Assembly (NCBI GenBank): GCA_928212115.1
Contig: CAKMRJ010004445.1
Span: forward strand, 4,039,355-4,103,354
DNA length: 64,000 bases
Reading direction: 5' to 3'
Source: Lactuca virosa
Taxonomy: Eukaryota > Streptophyta > Magnoliopsida > Asterales > Asteraceae
Shown here piece after piece: positions 1 through 11,420 of the stretch (the first letter of the stretch is position 1; each line of letters begins with the position of its first letter). Below the pieces are notes generated by a model. The model ran no database searches, had not been told where the DNA came from, and saw nothing but the letters and a program-made list of their open reading frames with translations. The position numbers were made by a program, and so were the translations under genes.

Positions 1-399
1 TGGGCACAAAAACCGGATTGGGCTCTAGGATCCGATCCGATCCGAAAACCGATTTGGTCAAAACCGGTTTTGACCGAACCAGATCGGATTTAAACCCGGC
101 ACCGGACTAAACCGGAATTGAGTATTCGGACAGCATTTTCGGATTGACCCTCGGATTGAGAAACGGATTCGGTTCAAAACCGGATCCGAAACCGGTTTTT
201 TTTTTGACCGTTGAAATTTCAGAAATTTGAAATTTTTTTTATAGCCGTTGGAAAGGGGAAAAAACGGCTAGTTTGACTTTTCTTGACTTTTTTGCCATTC
301 CAAACACATATAATACAACCTATTTGCTCCATTTACATTTTACACACATTTCTACTACTTTCTACTTCTACTTATACTTCTATTTTCATAATCTTCCAA

Positions 400-2510
400 G
401 AAATGAGCTCCCCGAAATTCTACCGCGGCTCAAGAGTCGGATGCAACGGGTGGTTAAAATCTTACCAACCACTCGGAGTAAAGATGTTTGGGAACATTAC
501 AATTTGTGTTTGTTGTCGAACGGGAAAGAAAAGCAAGGTGCAAGCAATGCGGGATGTTTTTGGGAAAAAGATGGCAATAGTACCGTTGAGGAGTCATACA
601 ACAAAAACGTGGTCCGGTTGTAAAAGGTCAAGACGATCCGGATCAACCAAATATTACTCCCGACGGTTCGATCTTTATTTACAATAATGATGACATTCGT
701 GAAAGCTTTTGCAAGTTCGTCATTCAAGAGGGCTTGCCTTTCAGCCACTTCGACAACCCACGATTAACAAGGATTTTGCGGGAAAAAATGCAACCACAAT
801 ACCGACAAATAAGTCGCACTTCTCTTAGACGTGATGCTTTAAAGTATTGGGATATAGCCAAAAAAGATATGCAATTGGGATTTTAAATATAAAAACCGGT
901 GTTTCTTTAACTTGTGATGTTTGGTCCTTCCACCGGTACTTGTCCCAAAGCTATCTTGCCGTCACGGCACATTGGATAGATCCCACTACTTGGGTAATGA
1001 ACAAACGAGTTATTGCTTTTGAACTTTTTGCGCATCCTCACACGGGGGCACGATTATTTGCATTTTAGTAAGCGTTATAGAGACTTATAATTTACGCGAC
1101 AAAATCTTCTCTATTTCGTTTGACAATGCAAGTAATAATACCGTCGCGGCAAAAAGATTAATTGCAAAATATAAACCTATTTTGGATGGCTCGTTTTTTC
1201 ATACTAGATGTGTTTGTCACATTATTAATCTTGCGGTACAAGATGGTTTAAAAATGATAGATTCGACGATTGAAAAAATTCAAAACTGTGTTAACTAGAG
1301 TTTTTGGGAAAAAATAAAGCTACAATGGAAAAATATCGAAAGTTTGCCATTTCCATAAACGTAACTCCATATAGTCCTCATTGGGATGTTGACACTAGAT
1401 GGAGTTCAACATGTATGATGTTTTGAAAGTTTGACACGTCAAGAATCGATTTACAATTATTTTACGACACAATTTCAAAGGAAAAAATCTGGTTTTCGGA
1501 TTATGGGGATTGATGGAAGAGTTTGTGGAAATGTTAAAAGTTTTTTAAACAATCAACCACTTTTTTATCGGGCGTGTATTACCCTACAAGTCCGTTGTTA
1601 CTAAATGATTATGGTTGATGTCTGCACAATTGGAGCGTTTTGAACAAAAGTGAAATATTTTTTTTTTGGTTACGAGACCAATGAGACAAAAACTAGTCAA
1701 ATATTCAAAGAAATGCCACCACTTTTTACTTGTGCCGCGGCATTAAACCCATGTATCAATGTTACGGGTGTAGAGGCTTTGATTACCAAAAATTTCTATG
1801 TCTTTAAATTTGCACAAAGATGACTCAAACTACATCCGTAACCAAATACACACTTTTAATAATACTTTTACTAATTTGTTTGACATTTACGCTACAAAGT
1901 ATGGCGATATGTCAAACACTTTTGCAAGTGTAACCGACTCTACTAGTGGTGCATCGGGTAGTGGTGGGGTCGAACGGATTTTCATATCGACCTCTATAAC
2001 TACCTTTTGGAGGAACAAAACAAAAGAGCACGCACATTAACCCTAGTAGCGAACTTGGAATTATATGGGGTCAAATTTTTTAAATTCATGAGTGCACCAC
2101 AATTTAAAATTTGGATCTTTTGGCTTGGTGGAGAGAAAAGGAAGCACAATTTCCTATTTCTCCGTCATGGCCCGCGATTTACTAACCGTCCAAGCTTCCA
2201 CGGTAGCTTCGGAATCCGCTTTTTCTTTTAGTGGTAGAGTTTTATCAAGTTGAGGACGAATCTTACCCCGGTTGCGGTAGAGGTTTGCGTTTGCTTGAAG
2301 GATTACTTGGATTCGGTGGAACGTATACAACACTTGGCATCACTAGAAGCCCACTACCACAAAATGTTGAACCGGAGATCATGGATGAAGAATATGCACA
2401 AGGCTTATCAACACCTCCTCCGGAAGACGAAGACGGATGACGATGAAGACGAAGACGAAGATGAAGAATATGGTATTGATGACACCCCTACTTATTTGCG
2501 TGGCGGTTAA
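400..2510 (+). pseudogene. hAT transposase (BED finger, RNase-H-like core, C-terminal dimerisation domain), many frameshifts
   Basis: The protein would bind and cut the element's ends in the nucleus. Read across frames, the order of domains is as expected for plant hAT proteins. A BED zinc-finger-like stretch lies near 475-625 (SKDVWEHYNLCLLSNGKEK). A core at 895-1070 contains LTCDVWSF and YLAVTAHWID, and RCVCHIINLAVQDGLK is at about 1186-1250. The hAT C-terminal dimerisation signature LLTVQASTVASESAFSFSG is at about 2178-2235. An acidic tail follows (EDEDEDEDEEYG, to about 2500). At least five frame changes and several stops break it, for instance after 880 and around 1300 and 2040. No single open frame longer than about 135 codons survives, so it cannot supply transposase. 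Family assignment is secure; the intact length is not recoverable by eye. Confidence 0.85.
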
Positions 2511-2739
2511 AGAATATTTTAGTGAAGGCGACACGAAGTGGAAGACCACAAAAACTATTTCTATTTAGCTAAATGTTATAACGCCACTTTATTATTATTA
2601 TTATTAGTTAACTAGTTTAAAAACTCTTTCTAATTCGACGTTTGATGTATGTTTTAACTATTTTAATGAACCTATGTTGCATTTTGTGTTATAGATGAGG
2701 TCCAAAAAATGTTTTTTTTAAAAAAAAAAAAAAAAAAAA

Positions 2740-2919
2740 CCAAATTCGGATCGGATTGTAACCGGATCGGATTAAACCGATTCGGATTGGGGCCTCGGAA
2801 AACCGGTCAAATCCGGTTTGAAACCGGTTCGGATTATTGGCTTATTCGGATCGGCTATGACGTCATCAAACCGGATCGGATCCGGATCCGGATCCGGATC
2901 GGGTCTTTGTGCATCTCTA
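2740..2919. repeat. hAT 3' subterminal repeats and terminal inverted repeat
   Basis: The stretch holds many copies of CGGATCGG, AACCGGTT and GATCCG. It includes a run of four GGATCC-type units at 2876-2902 and ends in the terminal inverted repeat at 2901-2919. The counterpart is at 1-200. A homopolymer A run at about 2720-2738 precedes it. Confidence 0.8.
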
Positions 2920-5645
2920 ATGACTATGCACAAAAGTTTACAAAACTTGTCAACAGTCATTACAGAGTATTCCAAAGGAGGTCACTTCTATGGAAACGAA
3001 CTCTCATATTCAAAGTACATTGCTTTGAACATCCTTCTTGCATAAAAGTTCTAACTTTCTCATAGATTCTTAATATCCAACTCCCAATATGGAAAATTTC
3101 CATATTCCCATTTTGATTATCATATCTGAACAAGAGCTACCTCTTTTCAGAATATATCCATATGGTCCTTCCAAAATTTAACACTATACTTCCAACTGTC
3201 CCTGAGCAACCAATCTTTGGTGAACCTTAGATTGTCCTCGACAATTGCTTAATCATTTTAGTCTTATCCAATTCTAGACTTTTCCCTTCTTAATGCTCTG
3301 ATCATTTGGAAAATTTAGAAATGATGAATATTATAGCACATGTGACCGATCCTATACCCGAAGCATATAGGACACGATTCACGATGTCTCACATAAAGAC
3401 CTGATACTAGATCAGTCTTTTGCTACAATATTATTTTATTTTCCCTGTTTTCAAAAATCGACTATGAAGAGGGATGTCGTAATCAAAATCGAATTTGAGA
3501 ACGCAATATATATAGAATTTCCTTATGTTGAACCATTCCAACATAAAATTCATATATATATCATTGACTAAAGATGATTGAAATCTCAATCTAAACTTTT
3601 AGGATTGAAATGAAGTATAATCTTCTCTCCCTTAATTATAGCAAAACAACCTTTTCCAAGTGAAATTCTTGTTTTCTATTATTAACAATACTCATCATAA
3701 TTGATTATGCTCCCACTAGCATAATAATTATTTAGCACAACAATTATGCTCCCACTAGCTTTGACATGTACTCAGAAATCGACTTCTAGAAATCAATACT
3801 TTATTGACTTTCATCACCAAAGTTCAGACTTTTGATACGAGGATGCTTCGAAAAAACTTTATCTAAGCTTCTCAGACTCATACATCTTTCTTTAGATAGC
3901 TCACATGTGCGTCTAAACAATTATGAAGAGGGATGCCATAATCATAATGTTTAGACCTGTTTGCCATTTCTCACAAGTCCATGTTAGTGTGCCGGTTAAC
4001 CACACATGCTCCACTAACGACTTTGAGAATGCAAACAACACAATTGCTATCTACTTAAAATCTACTTAGTGAAAGCGTTTCCTCACCATCATTTTCATGA
4101 ATCGGAAAAAACCTTATGACACTTAGATATTATGATGTATGTGTTCCTATCCATATGAATTTGTCAAAACCGTAATCAAAAGACAAGGTTAGTGACAAAC
4201 TCAAAACATATGGATTGAACTTGTTCAATCTTGATTTCTTGGCTCTTGGTAGCCCAAGGGCCCACCATTGCTTCCAAGTTGTTATGCACATAATTGAGAA
4301 CTCACAGAACTCACATACATAGTCAACTTTACCGGAATAGGCACAGGAACAAGAATTATGTCAACACGATAGGTTACAAACCTCAAGTCGTGTGCTAGCG
4401 ATAAACTATAGGTTTTATCCTTGATTAGCTCTTGAAACTCTGAAGACCTTTAAGACTCCCACAGTCCTCTTGACATGCAAGTTTCTCTTTGTCAAGAATC
4501 ATTCCTTGACAACCAAACAAACATTCAGGAGTCCGTGCGAATTCTTATCAAGATAAACACTTTCACACATTGATGTCAGTTGGTCTTTGTTTTATCCAAA
4601 ACATCACAACTTACCAATTTCAAATGTACAAGAGTAGAAAACATTTTACTCTTACATTTGACAAGTGTTATAAACCTTCTTTAAGATGTGTCACTCAAGT
4701 TACAATCTTGGAGTATGACTCTAAGACTTGTTTTGGAACGAAGTATGATTCATCTTCTTGATTTTAACCATTCCAACAATTCATGAATCTCTTCTTAGCC
4801 ATAAAATTTACTAAGATGTCCTTAGAGGATGAATTGTGACATGGTTTCTTAATCATTAAGATGATAATAAAACAAGATACTAAAGTACTCTCCCATCTTT
4901 TCAGATTTGAGAAACTTTTATCTTTCTGCCCAATTTGATTCTTCCCATTCGTCCTGCCATACATTGAAACTTTTCCAATGTTTCAGAATTGTACTTCAAC
5001 TTGTAGGTACAAACCATATTTACTAAACTTTAGTAAATCATGACGAATAGTCTTATCGATCTTTGGTGGACTTTGACCTGCACACACCCAGTGTACCCGA
5101 TCCTTTAGTCTTTCACCTGTCTCACATATACATGTGGTCGGGGAATTAGTCTTAACTTTCCAAAAATGAAAATTCTCATTCATCATGCAATACAACCTGC
5201 ATGATTCCAAGTTTCAGTCCAATTGAAACCTTGGGTGATGAGAATCTTTCCTTATTTGATAAATTTAGACACTACCACTAATGAAAGAATCAAATGCACA
5301 TTTCCATTATTGCTAGAACCATACAAACATCAATTTTTCATAAAATGCCATTGCAAGGAGATATAATAAAATAAAACAAAATTTTATTTATTTATAAATG
5401 CGGAAAAACTTTTTCCTTACAATGCAACTTTAAATGAAAACTATGCTATTACATATCTTCTAGCAATCTATCATAACTCTTATGTAGCAGCTCAAGAATC
5501 CGATTTTCGAACCATTCATATTCGCTATCAGATTCAGCATACTCCTTTTATTAAGTGTCCTTCCCTTTGCTTGATCCTGCCAGACACCAAAATGTAACCG
5601 AGTCACATTTTGTATTAAGAATCATCAATAAGGAACTTAAGAGAG
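2920..5645. other. Internal region of A without recognisable coding
   Basis: No open frame here resembles protease, integrase, reverse transcriptase or RNase H. Two small traces suggest a heavily rearranged relative of E. CTCCCACTAGC at about 3711-3760 occurs twice and resembles E's reverse transcriptase segment at 49567. A leader-type box with CCGGTTAACC recurs at about 3990-4000. The phrase GAAGAGGGATGYCRTAATC appears near 3470 and 3925 and again in the leaders of A and E. I read this as decayed or replaced internal DNA of a non-autonomous element. Confidence 0.5.
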
Positions 5646-6334
5646 TTAGATAGTAGACTTACCTGAAGCAGAGTCAAACCTTTTGTTTCTACTTGCTTTC
5701 AGATCTTTTAGGTATTCAGGGCAGCTTCGCTTCCAATGACCCTTCTCATGACAATAAAAACATATAGACTCTTTGGGAATGGTACACGAGATTATCACAG
5801 ACTTAGCCTTTCCCTTTGCCTTTTGGTCAACAGGGTCGACCAAGGCCGATCCCTTTCCATTGGGAAGAAAAGGATTTTATGGACTTCCAATGTTACCATT
5901 GTCCATGTCCATGGAAGTTTGAGAAATAGACCTTCCACCCATATTTGCTTGACCATTGCGCCACGTCATTTCTGACTCAGCAGCAACAAGCAAATAAGAT
6001 AGATCTATTAGGGTCATGTCGTGATCTGTCACATAGTAGTTCCTAATGAACTCACTATATGACTCAGGAAGTGACTGAAGAACCCAGTCAGTAGCCACTT
6101 CCTTGGGACAACGACACCCCACATTCTCAACCTGTCAAAGTGTAACTTCATTCCTAAGACATGAGTGCACACATGTCTTCCATCTTTATGTTTCATTGCT
6201 AGTAGGGCTTGAGTGACCTTGAATTTTTCAAGTCTTCGAGCTTGTGGGTCAGGGAGAATAAATGGAGGAGGTGGAGGTAGAGAAGTATGATTTCCATGAG
6301 ATTTGGGAAGATCATAGTTGTCTAAACCAGACAT
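5646..6334 (-). pseudogene. gag: Copia Gag of element A, fragmentary
   Basis: Gag would form the cytoplasmic virus-like particle and bind element RNA. Three pieces in different frames follow one another on the minus strand. The N-terminal piece (6334-6125) has a proline-rich start and ends in THVLGMKLHFDRL. The middle piece (6122-5877) contains SLPESYSEFIRNYY and belongs to the UBN2-type gag family. The third piece (5843-5646) carries an intact CCHC knuckle, CFYCHEKGHWKRSC. A frameshift at about 6125 and a stop plus frame change near 5850-5877 separate them. Compared with E, A keeps all three knuckle cysteines while E has lost two. Confidence 0.75.
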
Positions 6335-7583
6335 CTACAATGGGGAGATATTCAAGTTAGTTGATTTTAAGTCCTTAATATAACACCTAATATGAAATAT
6401 TAAGGCTAGGACCCAACACAATATTTTATAACTTGGAAGAGGGATGCAGTAATCCAAGCTATAAAATATTTGAAGGTAGGTGAATGACGATTCACCAATT
6501 TCCACCATGAAAAAATGAAATGAATTATTAGGTTTTAATTGGATTTGAAATTCCTAGATTCTTTTGAGATTCACTGAACTTTCAATGGCATGTTTCAATC
6601 TCGATCGTGCCCTTCAGGTTTTGTGACTGGGATGCCGAGGATCACAAAACAAGGTGTGAATAACCATGCAAACTCACTTGGTACCCTTAATATTATCACC
6701 TAATCGATGTACCGGTTAACCACACACGCTCCACCGATCTATGATAAACATTAATTCACCCTTCGTGATCCTTACTAGTCCAAGTTAGTGTGTCGGTTAA
6801 CCACACACGCTCCACCAACGACTTGGTAAGGTACAAAGTGTGAATTTCATGGGCTAGCACCATATTCACATTTTCCTAAAGTAACTAAGATTGGGAATTT
6901 ATAAAAGGTTTAGTTACTTTATAATATTCATTATACTTTTAATGAGAATTTAAAGTCATTGTCCTAACCGTTCGGCTAACGACCCTCCACCGATCAAGGA
7001 AGCGGTGGGTGAGAATGGACACCCATTAAGCTGCCATTTTATAGGCAGCAACCTTATACCCCCCTTATAGACCGACTTCGTGAATAAGGCCTACTAACGG
7101 TAAAACGACTTGATCTTATACATATATATAATAATTAACCATTAATGTTATAAATAGTATAAGGGTTGAATTTTAACTTTTAAAACTCTAAGGGTTGGAA
7201 TTAAAGTATATTAAAGTGTGTGTAACTTTACAAATTTCAAAACTTGAGGGCAAGTTTTGAAACTTTTCAAAACTTTTCATTTCATAACTTATGAGTTAAT
7301 GGTTCATAAAAATGAAGACTCTTCATTTTTATGTAACTTATGTGTTTAAATGTGTGTTTAAAAGAAAATGATCTTTGGATATCCATAACATGAGGACAAA
7401 TTATGGACTCCATTAAAACACATAAATGATCAAGAATTAATGATAAACAATTCAGCAAATAAATCCTATCATTTTTCTAAACTCATAAGAACATGAACAT
7501 GATCATCAAGATTTCAAGAATTATATGAACACATAAAATCATGGAATTTTGTTATAAGCCATTTCAAGATTTCAAGAATTATA
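6335..7583. other. Leader (5' untranslated region) of A with conserved hairpins
   Basis: This non-coding stretch is colinear with E's leader at 52600-54060. It holds an inverted repeat TTTTGTGA/TCACAAAA (6619-6626 and 6642-6649), CCGGTTAACC or TCGGTTAACC boxes near 6714 and 6794, and a CCACCG/CGGTGG hairpin near 6988. The expected primer binding site beside the LTR is missing. The sequence next to 7584 is a short local duplication (TTTCAAGAATTATATGA), so the PBS and a few LTR bases appear deleted. Confidence 0.6.
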
Positions 7584-8329
7584 TGAGCATTCTAACACTT
7601 CCTAAGTGTACATGCAACCTTAATAAACTTTGGATCTATGTTTGTCTAAAATACATGCAAAATTTGTTTTCCAAGGTTTATAACTTATCTAGCATGGCAT
7701 GGGAACTTTTAAACATAAAAGAACTAGATGAATTACATACCTTTGTTTGTGAATTGATTCCTTAGGAGTTTGAGAGCCAAGCACCAATAATGTGAATGCC
7801 TCAAATGGAAATCACAAATCACCACAAACTTGGAAAACTTATGAGAGAGTATATCTATGCTCTAGAAATCGGCCACCTTTCTTCACACACACTAGGGTGT
7901 CATTTCATGCATCACAAGCTTGTATATATAGTGCACATGATTAGGGTAAACCCTAATAACCCATGTCTTTTCCTTTCCAAGGATCCATGGGTTAAAAGCT
8001 CCATGGATCATCCATGGACTCCCATATAAGCTTAGCCCATTACCATAATGAGTGTTAGCCCACACTATATAAATATAATAGCACATGTTTAATTAGTCAC
8101 CATTTGATCACTAAATTAATTCATAATTAATTTAAGACGAATACTAATTAAATAATACAATTTCATATTAATATATTATAACTTATAATATATTAATAAG
8201 CCGCAAATATACTCTTCTCATAATGTTATCCATATAAATAGTTCGGGTGAAATGCAACCCAAATGGACCATGCCGGGTCGGGTCAAGTATATACCAAATA
8301 AGTTATGGACTTAGACACCTTATCCAACA
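7584..8329 (-). repeat. LTR of copia element A (5' LTR in sense orientation)
   Basis: The sequence aligns along its length with E's LTRs, with clear divergence. It begins at TGAGCATTCTAACACTTCC and ends CCTTATCCAACA at 8329. It holds a TATA-like TATATATAG at about 7921-7930 beside a weakened palindrome with AGGGT/ACCCT arms (about 7939-7951). It directly truncates B's gag. Confidence 0.8.
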
Positions 8330-9368
8330 CTTTCCTGTTATAGTTACGACACTGCATTTCTTGCCAATTTCCATTGTGGTGAAAATTGCACTTGTTGCAT
8401 TTAGGGAGGTTACCAGCATAGGGCTTAGTTGGTGCTAGGTTATTAGGGGCAACAACAGGTACAGTAGCAGGTACGGTAGCAGGTATAGTAGTGGCATGGA
8501 CTGCCACTACTTGTTGCTTCTTTGAAGGTTCCAGAGGAGATTTGCCCTTCCTTTTGTTCCAACCCTTCTTCTTGTTGTTGTTGTTGTTGTTGTTCTCCTT
8601 AGGTTGTTCTGGGGCATCAACCACAGAGTTTTGACGATTTTCGTGGTCAATAAGTGACTGTGCCATCTCATTGGCACTGTCAAAGGTAACAAGCCTAGAG
8701 ACAATGACACTTGACTGTATCTGGGGCGACAGTCCCCAAATATACCTTTCAATCTTTTTTCTCTCCAGAGCAACCATTTTTGGACATAGAATCGCCAAGT
8801 CACAGAATCGATTCGTGTAAGTTGTTATGTCTGCACCAGCCATGATAAGACCCCAGAACTCCTGCTCAAGTTTTTGAATTTCCCCGCGCGGACAGTATTT
8901 CCGCATTAGCATGGCTTTTAAGTTCTCCCAGCTCATCTTATTAGCCACTACCAAAGTCAGTGACTTAACATGGCCGTTCCACCATGTTAGGGCCCTATCT
9001 GAAAAAGTACAAGCAACAAATTTAACTTTGCTACCTTCCGGACAAGAGCAAATTTCAAAAATTTCTTCCGTCTTCTCAATCCATTGCCTTAAAACCATCA
9101 CTCCTCCAGTTCCATTAAAGGTCCTGGGTTTGGCGTTCGAGAAGTATTTATAAGTGCACTCTCGAGAGTGCTCATGACCCTCACCATGGTTAGAAGGATG
9201 TGTACCAGCTCCCGACCCACTAGCACCAGGAGTATTGATATGAGACATGGCAGCCGCTACAGCTGCCGTGACTGCTGCTTGAAACATAGCAGCATCGAAT
9301 TGAGGATGTGGTGGCGGGGGTGGTGTCGGTGCTTCATTGTCATGTCTTGGATTTCTACGAGGAGGCAT
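8330..9368 (-). pseudogene. gag: Gypsy Gag of element B, C-terminus removed by A
   Basis: The start ATG at 9368 opens MPPRRNPRHDNEAP and is followed by a proline-rich segment and a conserved helix (FDAAMFQAAVTAAVAAAM). This start matches element H's gag. The capsid region of about 190 residues (roughly 75-265) includes FNGTGGVMVLRQWIEK, FSDRALTWWNGHVKS and IERYIWGLSPQIQSSV. An Asn/Lys-rich linker leads to the zinc-binding region (CNKCNFHHNGN). Some usual knuckle cysteines are replaced here, for example the one expected just after the HHNG motif. The frame is open until codon 'NRK' at 8330, where A's LTR begins; the last 15 or so residues of the open frame, up to its stop, are LTR-encoded. This was a near-intact Gag when A landed. 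Confidence 0.88.
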
Positions 9369-9906
9369 TTTTTCTATAAAAGTTAAACGATAAAAGATGG
9401 TAAGATATCAAGAATGAATATGAATTTGATATCTCTGAACAAAACACTTAATTCAACATGAATCTTGTAACGGATTGGAAATAGAAATCTATTGCCAATA
9501 CAACTTGCAACAGGATAATATGAATTTGAGTGGTTATTTTTCAAAGAGTATGAAAATACATGTCCACTATATTGGTATATTAAGTATGTGCAATCTGGAA
9601 GACTTGACCTTTAAGCAGGTCTATAACATACCACAATATTGAGGAAGTGTCGACATCAAACCGACCTACCGAAAATAAAATTTTCGCGGTCGTATTGAAA
9701 AACATAAAAAATAACACTAGAACATGTTTGTACTATAACCAAAACTTTGAAACAGGATGTTTATGAAAATTGTAATAACTCTTGTTGAAGTAAAGTGCTT
9801 ATTGTTTTATTGATACTCAGTTTTGTACATATCGTGAAAAGTAGTATATACATTCGATATAAAAAGTAGAAAGTATAAGTAGTGTGAACACTACTTGCGG
9901 CGGTTG
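9369..9906. other. Spacer between ORF0 and gag in B
   Basis: This is AT-rich with no open frame of note. It separates the stop of ORF0 at 9907 from the gag ATG at 9368 in sense order. C has an equivalent gap between its ORF0 and gag (16656-16738 plus 23968-24513). Confidence 0.6.
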
Positions 9907-10424
9907 CTACGGCGGTTGCCAGGGACCCGCTTCATCTTGTGCTTTCCTGCGCCTTTCTTGGGCAGCTTGATGCTCTCTCAATTCTCTTATCTCTGATTGA
10001 GCAGCATAGACTTGCCTCTGAAGGGCTTCTATATGATGCTGGGTGTCATCCTGCATTTCATCAAGACGAATGATATCTGCAGTGTTAGCCTGTGCAACCG
10101 TATTTACTTGTAGGATTCGATTGATCAAAATCCTTGATTGATCGGCTTGACAGGATATTCGATTTACTATAACCGGAAGAGCTCTATCGGCTGTTCCTCC
10201 ACTAGAGACGTTATAGAAACCTCGTGTCATTCCGTAAGGAGGGCGTTGGCCGTCTTGCCGACTCCAATGGTTTATATATTGGCCCCACTCGCGTATGGGT
10301 TCTGCTTCGCCTTGTCTCAGGGGACGTTCCCCAGGGTTGCAGACTTGTGGTTCTGTATATGTACCGCTTGATTCACTGTCTTTAAAGGGTTCTTCATCTA
10401 AGTCTGAATTCCAGCCCGCACCTT
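9907..10424 (-). CDS. ORF0 of element B, main (3') part; uncharacterised protein upstream of gag
   Basis: I do not recognise this protein from a named family. It is the C-terminal 172 codons of a frame whose first 13-14 codons lie at 46772-46811, beyond element C. The two pieces total 558 nt, exactly 186 codons including the stop, so B's ORF0 was intact when C inserted. Visible features are a polar, Pro/Gly-rich first half with WGQYINHWSRQDGQRPP, the motif GGTADRALPVIVNRI, and a C-terminal half predicted as coiled coil (EALQRQVYAAQSEIRELREH) ending in charged residues. C carries a diverged homologue with GGPVDRALPVM. It lies in sense orientation between leader and gag. There are no catalytic motifs, zinc ligands or membrane segments. 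A structural or RNA-binding accessory role is only a guess. Confidence 0.7.
10420..10424. repeat. Target site duplication of element C (left copy, ACCTT)
   Basis: ACCTT precedes C's LTR here and follows C's other LTR at 46767-46771. Removing C and one copy restores B's reading frame. Confidence 0.93.
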
Positions 10425-11109
10425 TGTCACACCCCAAACGAAGAATTGCGGAAACGTCCGGGGGTGGAGGACTTCATATATAATATCACAACAACGAGTA
10501 TAATAGTGCTCAAAGTAAATACAACCATCATAAATATAATTGAAAAATTTATACCATAGTATGTGTTTACATGTTTCAAATCAATTACACTATGATGACA
10601 AAATGAAATGTTTGACGGTTTAACGTCCCATCCTCAAAAGCTATTGATTTCATGTTTCACTGATTTCCTGAGAATACAAGTAGTTTTGAAAGAGTGTCAA
10701 CAATTAAGTTGGTGAGTTCATAAGACTTTTATTTGAGAAAGAAGCCGTTTTCCTTGTAAAACCGATAGAGTATCATTCCAGAAAATTAGATATTTTCTTT
10801 ATTAAGTGTGAAATAAACACTCCTATGTTATGCAATAATGTACCCTAGAAATACCCGTAGATTCCTTCTATAATCACCCAGTGTATATAAGTTATGCAAT
10901 AATGGGTCTGCCCTAGGTCCACAACCAAACAAGGAACATGAAGTAAGACAGACCCACCAATTCTAAGTCGATTGCGACTAAATTCTTATATAACCCTAAC
11001 ATGTACACTTAGGAAATTATAGATGAAGTCTAACAATTCTAGATGGAACGTAGTTTTAATATCATGAAAGCCATTTAGTGTAAAACTGGTACTTTGTCAT
11101 GTATACATC

Positions 11110-11420
11110 AAGAAAAATTCCTTATTTTCCTTATAAAAAGTCATGTAGCCTTAAATCCCAAGACCGAGAATATGTGTGTGTTTTGTACTTATGATGTTTA
11201 TAATAGTGACGTGTTTCTAAAGAAAATCCAATGTTTTTCCTTATAAAAGTCATGTAGCCTTAAATCCCAAGACCGAGAGTATGTGTGAGTTTTGTACTTA
11301 TAATGTTTATAATAGTGATGTGTTTCCAAAGAAAATCCAATATTTTCCTTATAAAAGTCATGTAGCCTTAAATCCCAAGACCGAGAGTATATGTGTGTTT
11401 TGCACTTATAACGTGTTTGT
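11110..11420. repeat. Three tandem copies of a ~115-bp unit in C's 3' LTR
   Basis: Each unit contains TCATGTAGCCTTAAATCCCA, then AGACCGAGARTATGTGTG, then GTACTTATRATGTTTATA. The same three units occur in the 5' LTR at about 43435-43740, so the triplication predates C's insertion. Confidence 0.8.

Larger units (their letters stand above)
1..2919 (+). mobile_element. hAT-superfamily DNA transposon, decayed, 5' end cut by window edge
   Basis: The first bases (TGGGCACAAAAACCGG) match the inverse of the last bases at 2901-2919 (GGGTCTTTGTGCATCTCTA), so these are the two terminal inverted repeats and only a few 5' terminal bases lie outside the window. Both ends are packed with ACCGG/GGATCC-type subterminal repeats, which is normal for hAT elements. 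Between them lies a broken transposase gene. The 8-bp target duplication cannot be checked because the 5' flank is missing. The element sits against the decayed copia element A and probably inserted into it. Confidence 0.85.
2920..8329 (-). mobile_element. Ty1/copia element A, decayed; one LTR visible, left end not seen
   Basis: In sense (minus) order this holds an LTR (8329 to 7584), a leader (7583 to 6335), a broken gag (6334 to 5646) and a long stretch without recognisable pol. The LTR and leader are clearly related to element E: same LTR end TGTTGGATAAGG, same leader hairpins and same CFYCHEKGHWK-type knuckle. The LTR end at 8329 abuts B's gag codons at 8330, so A inserted into B. The opposite LTR is either outside the window or lost. 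The hAT element lies at its left edge. Confidence 0.7.
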
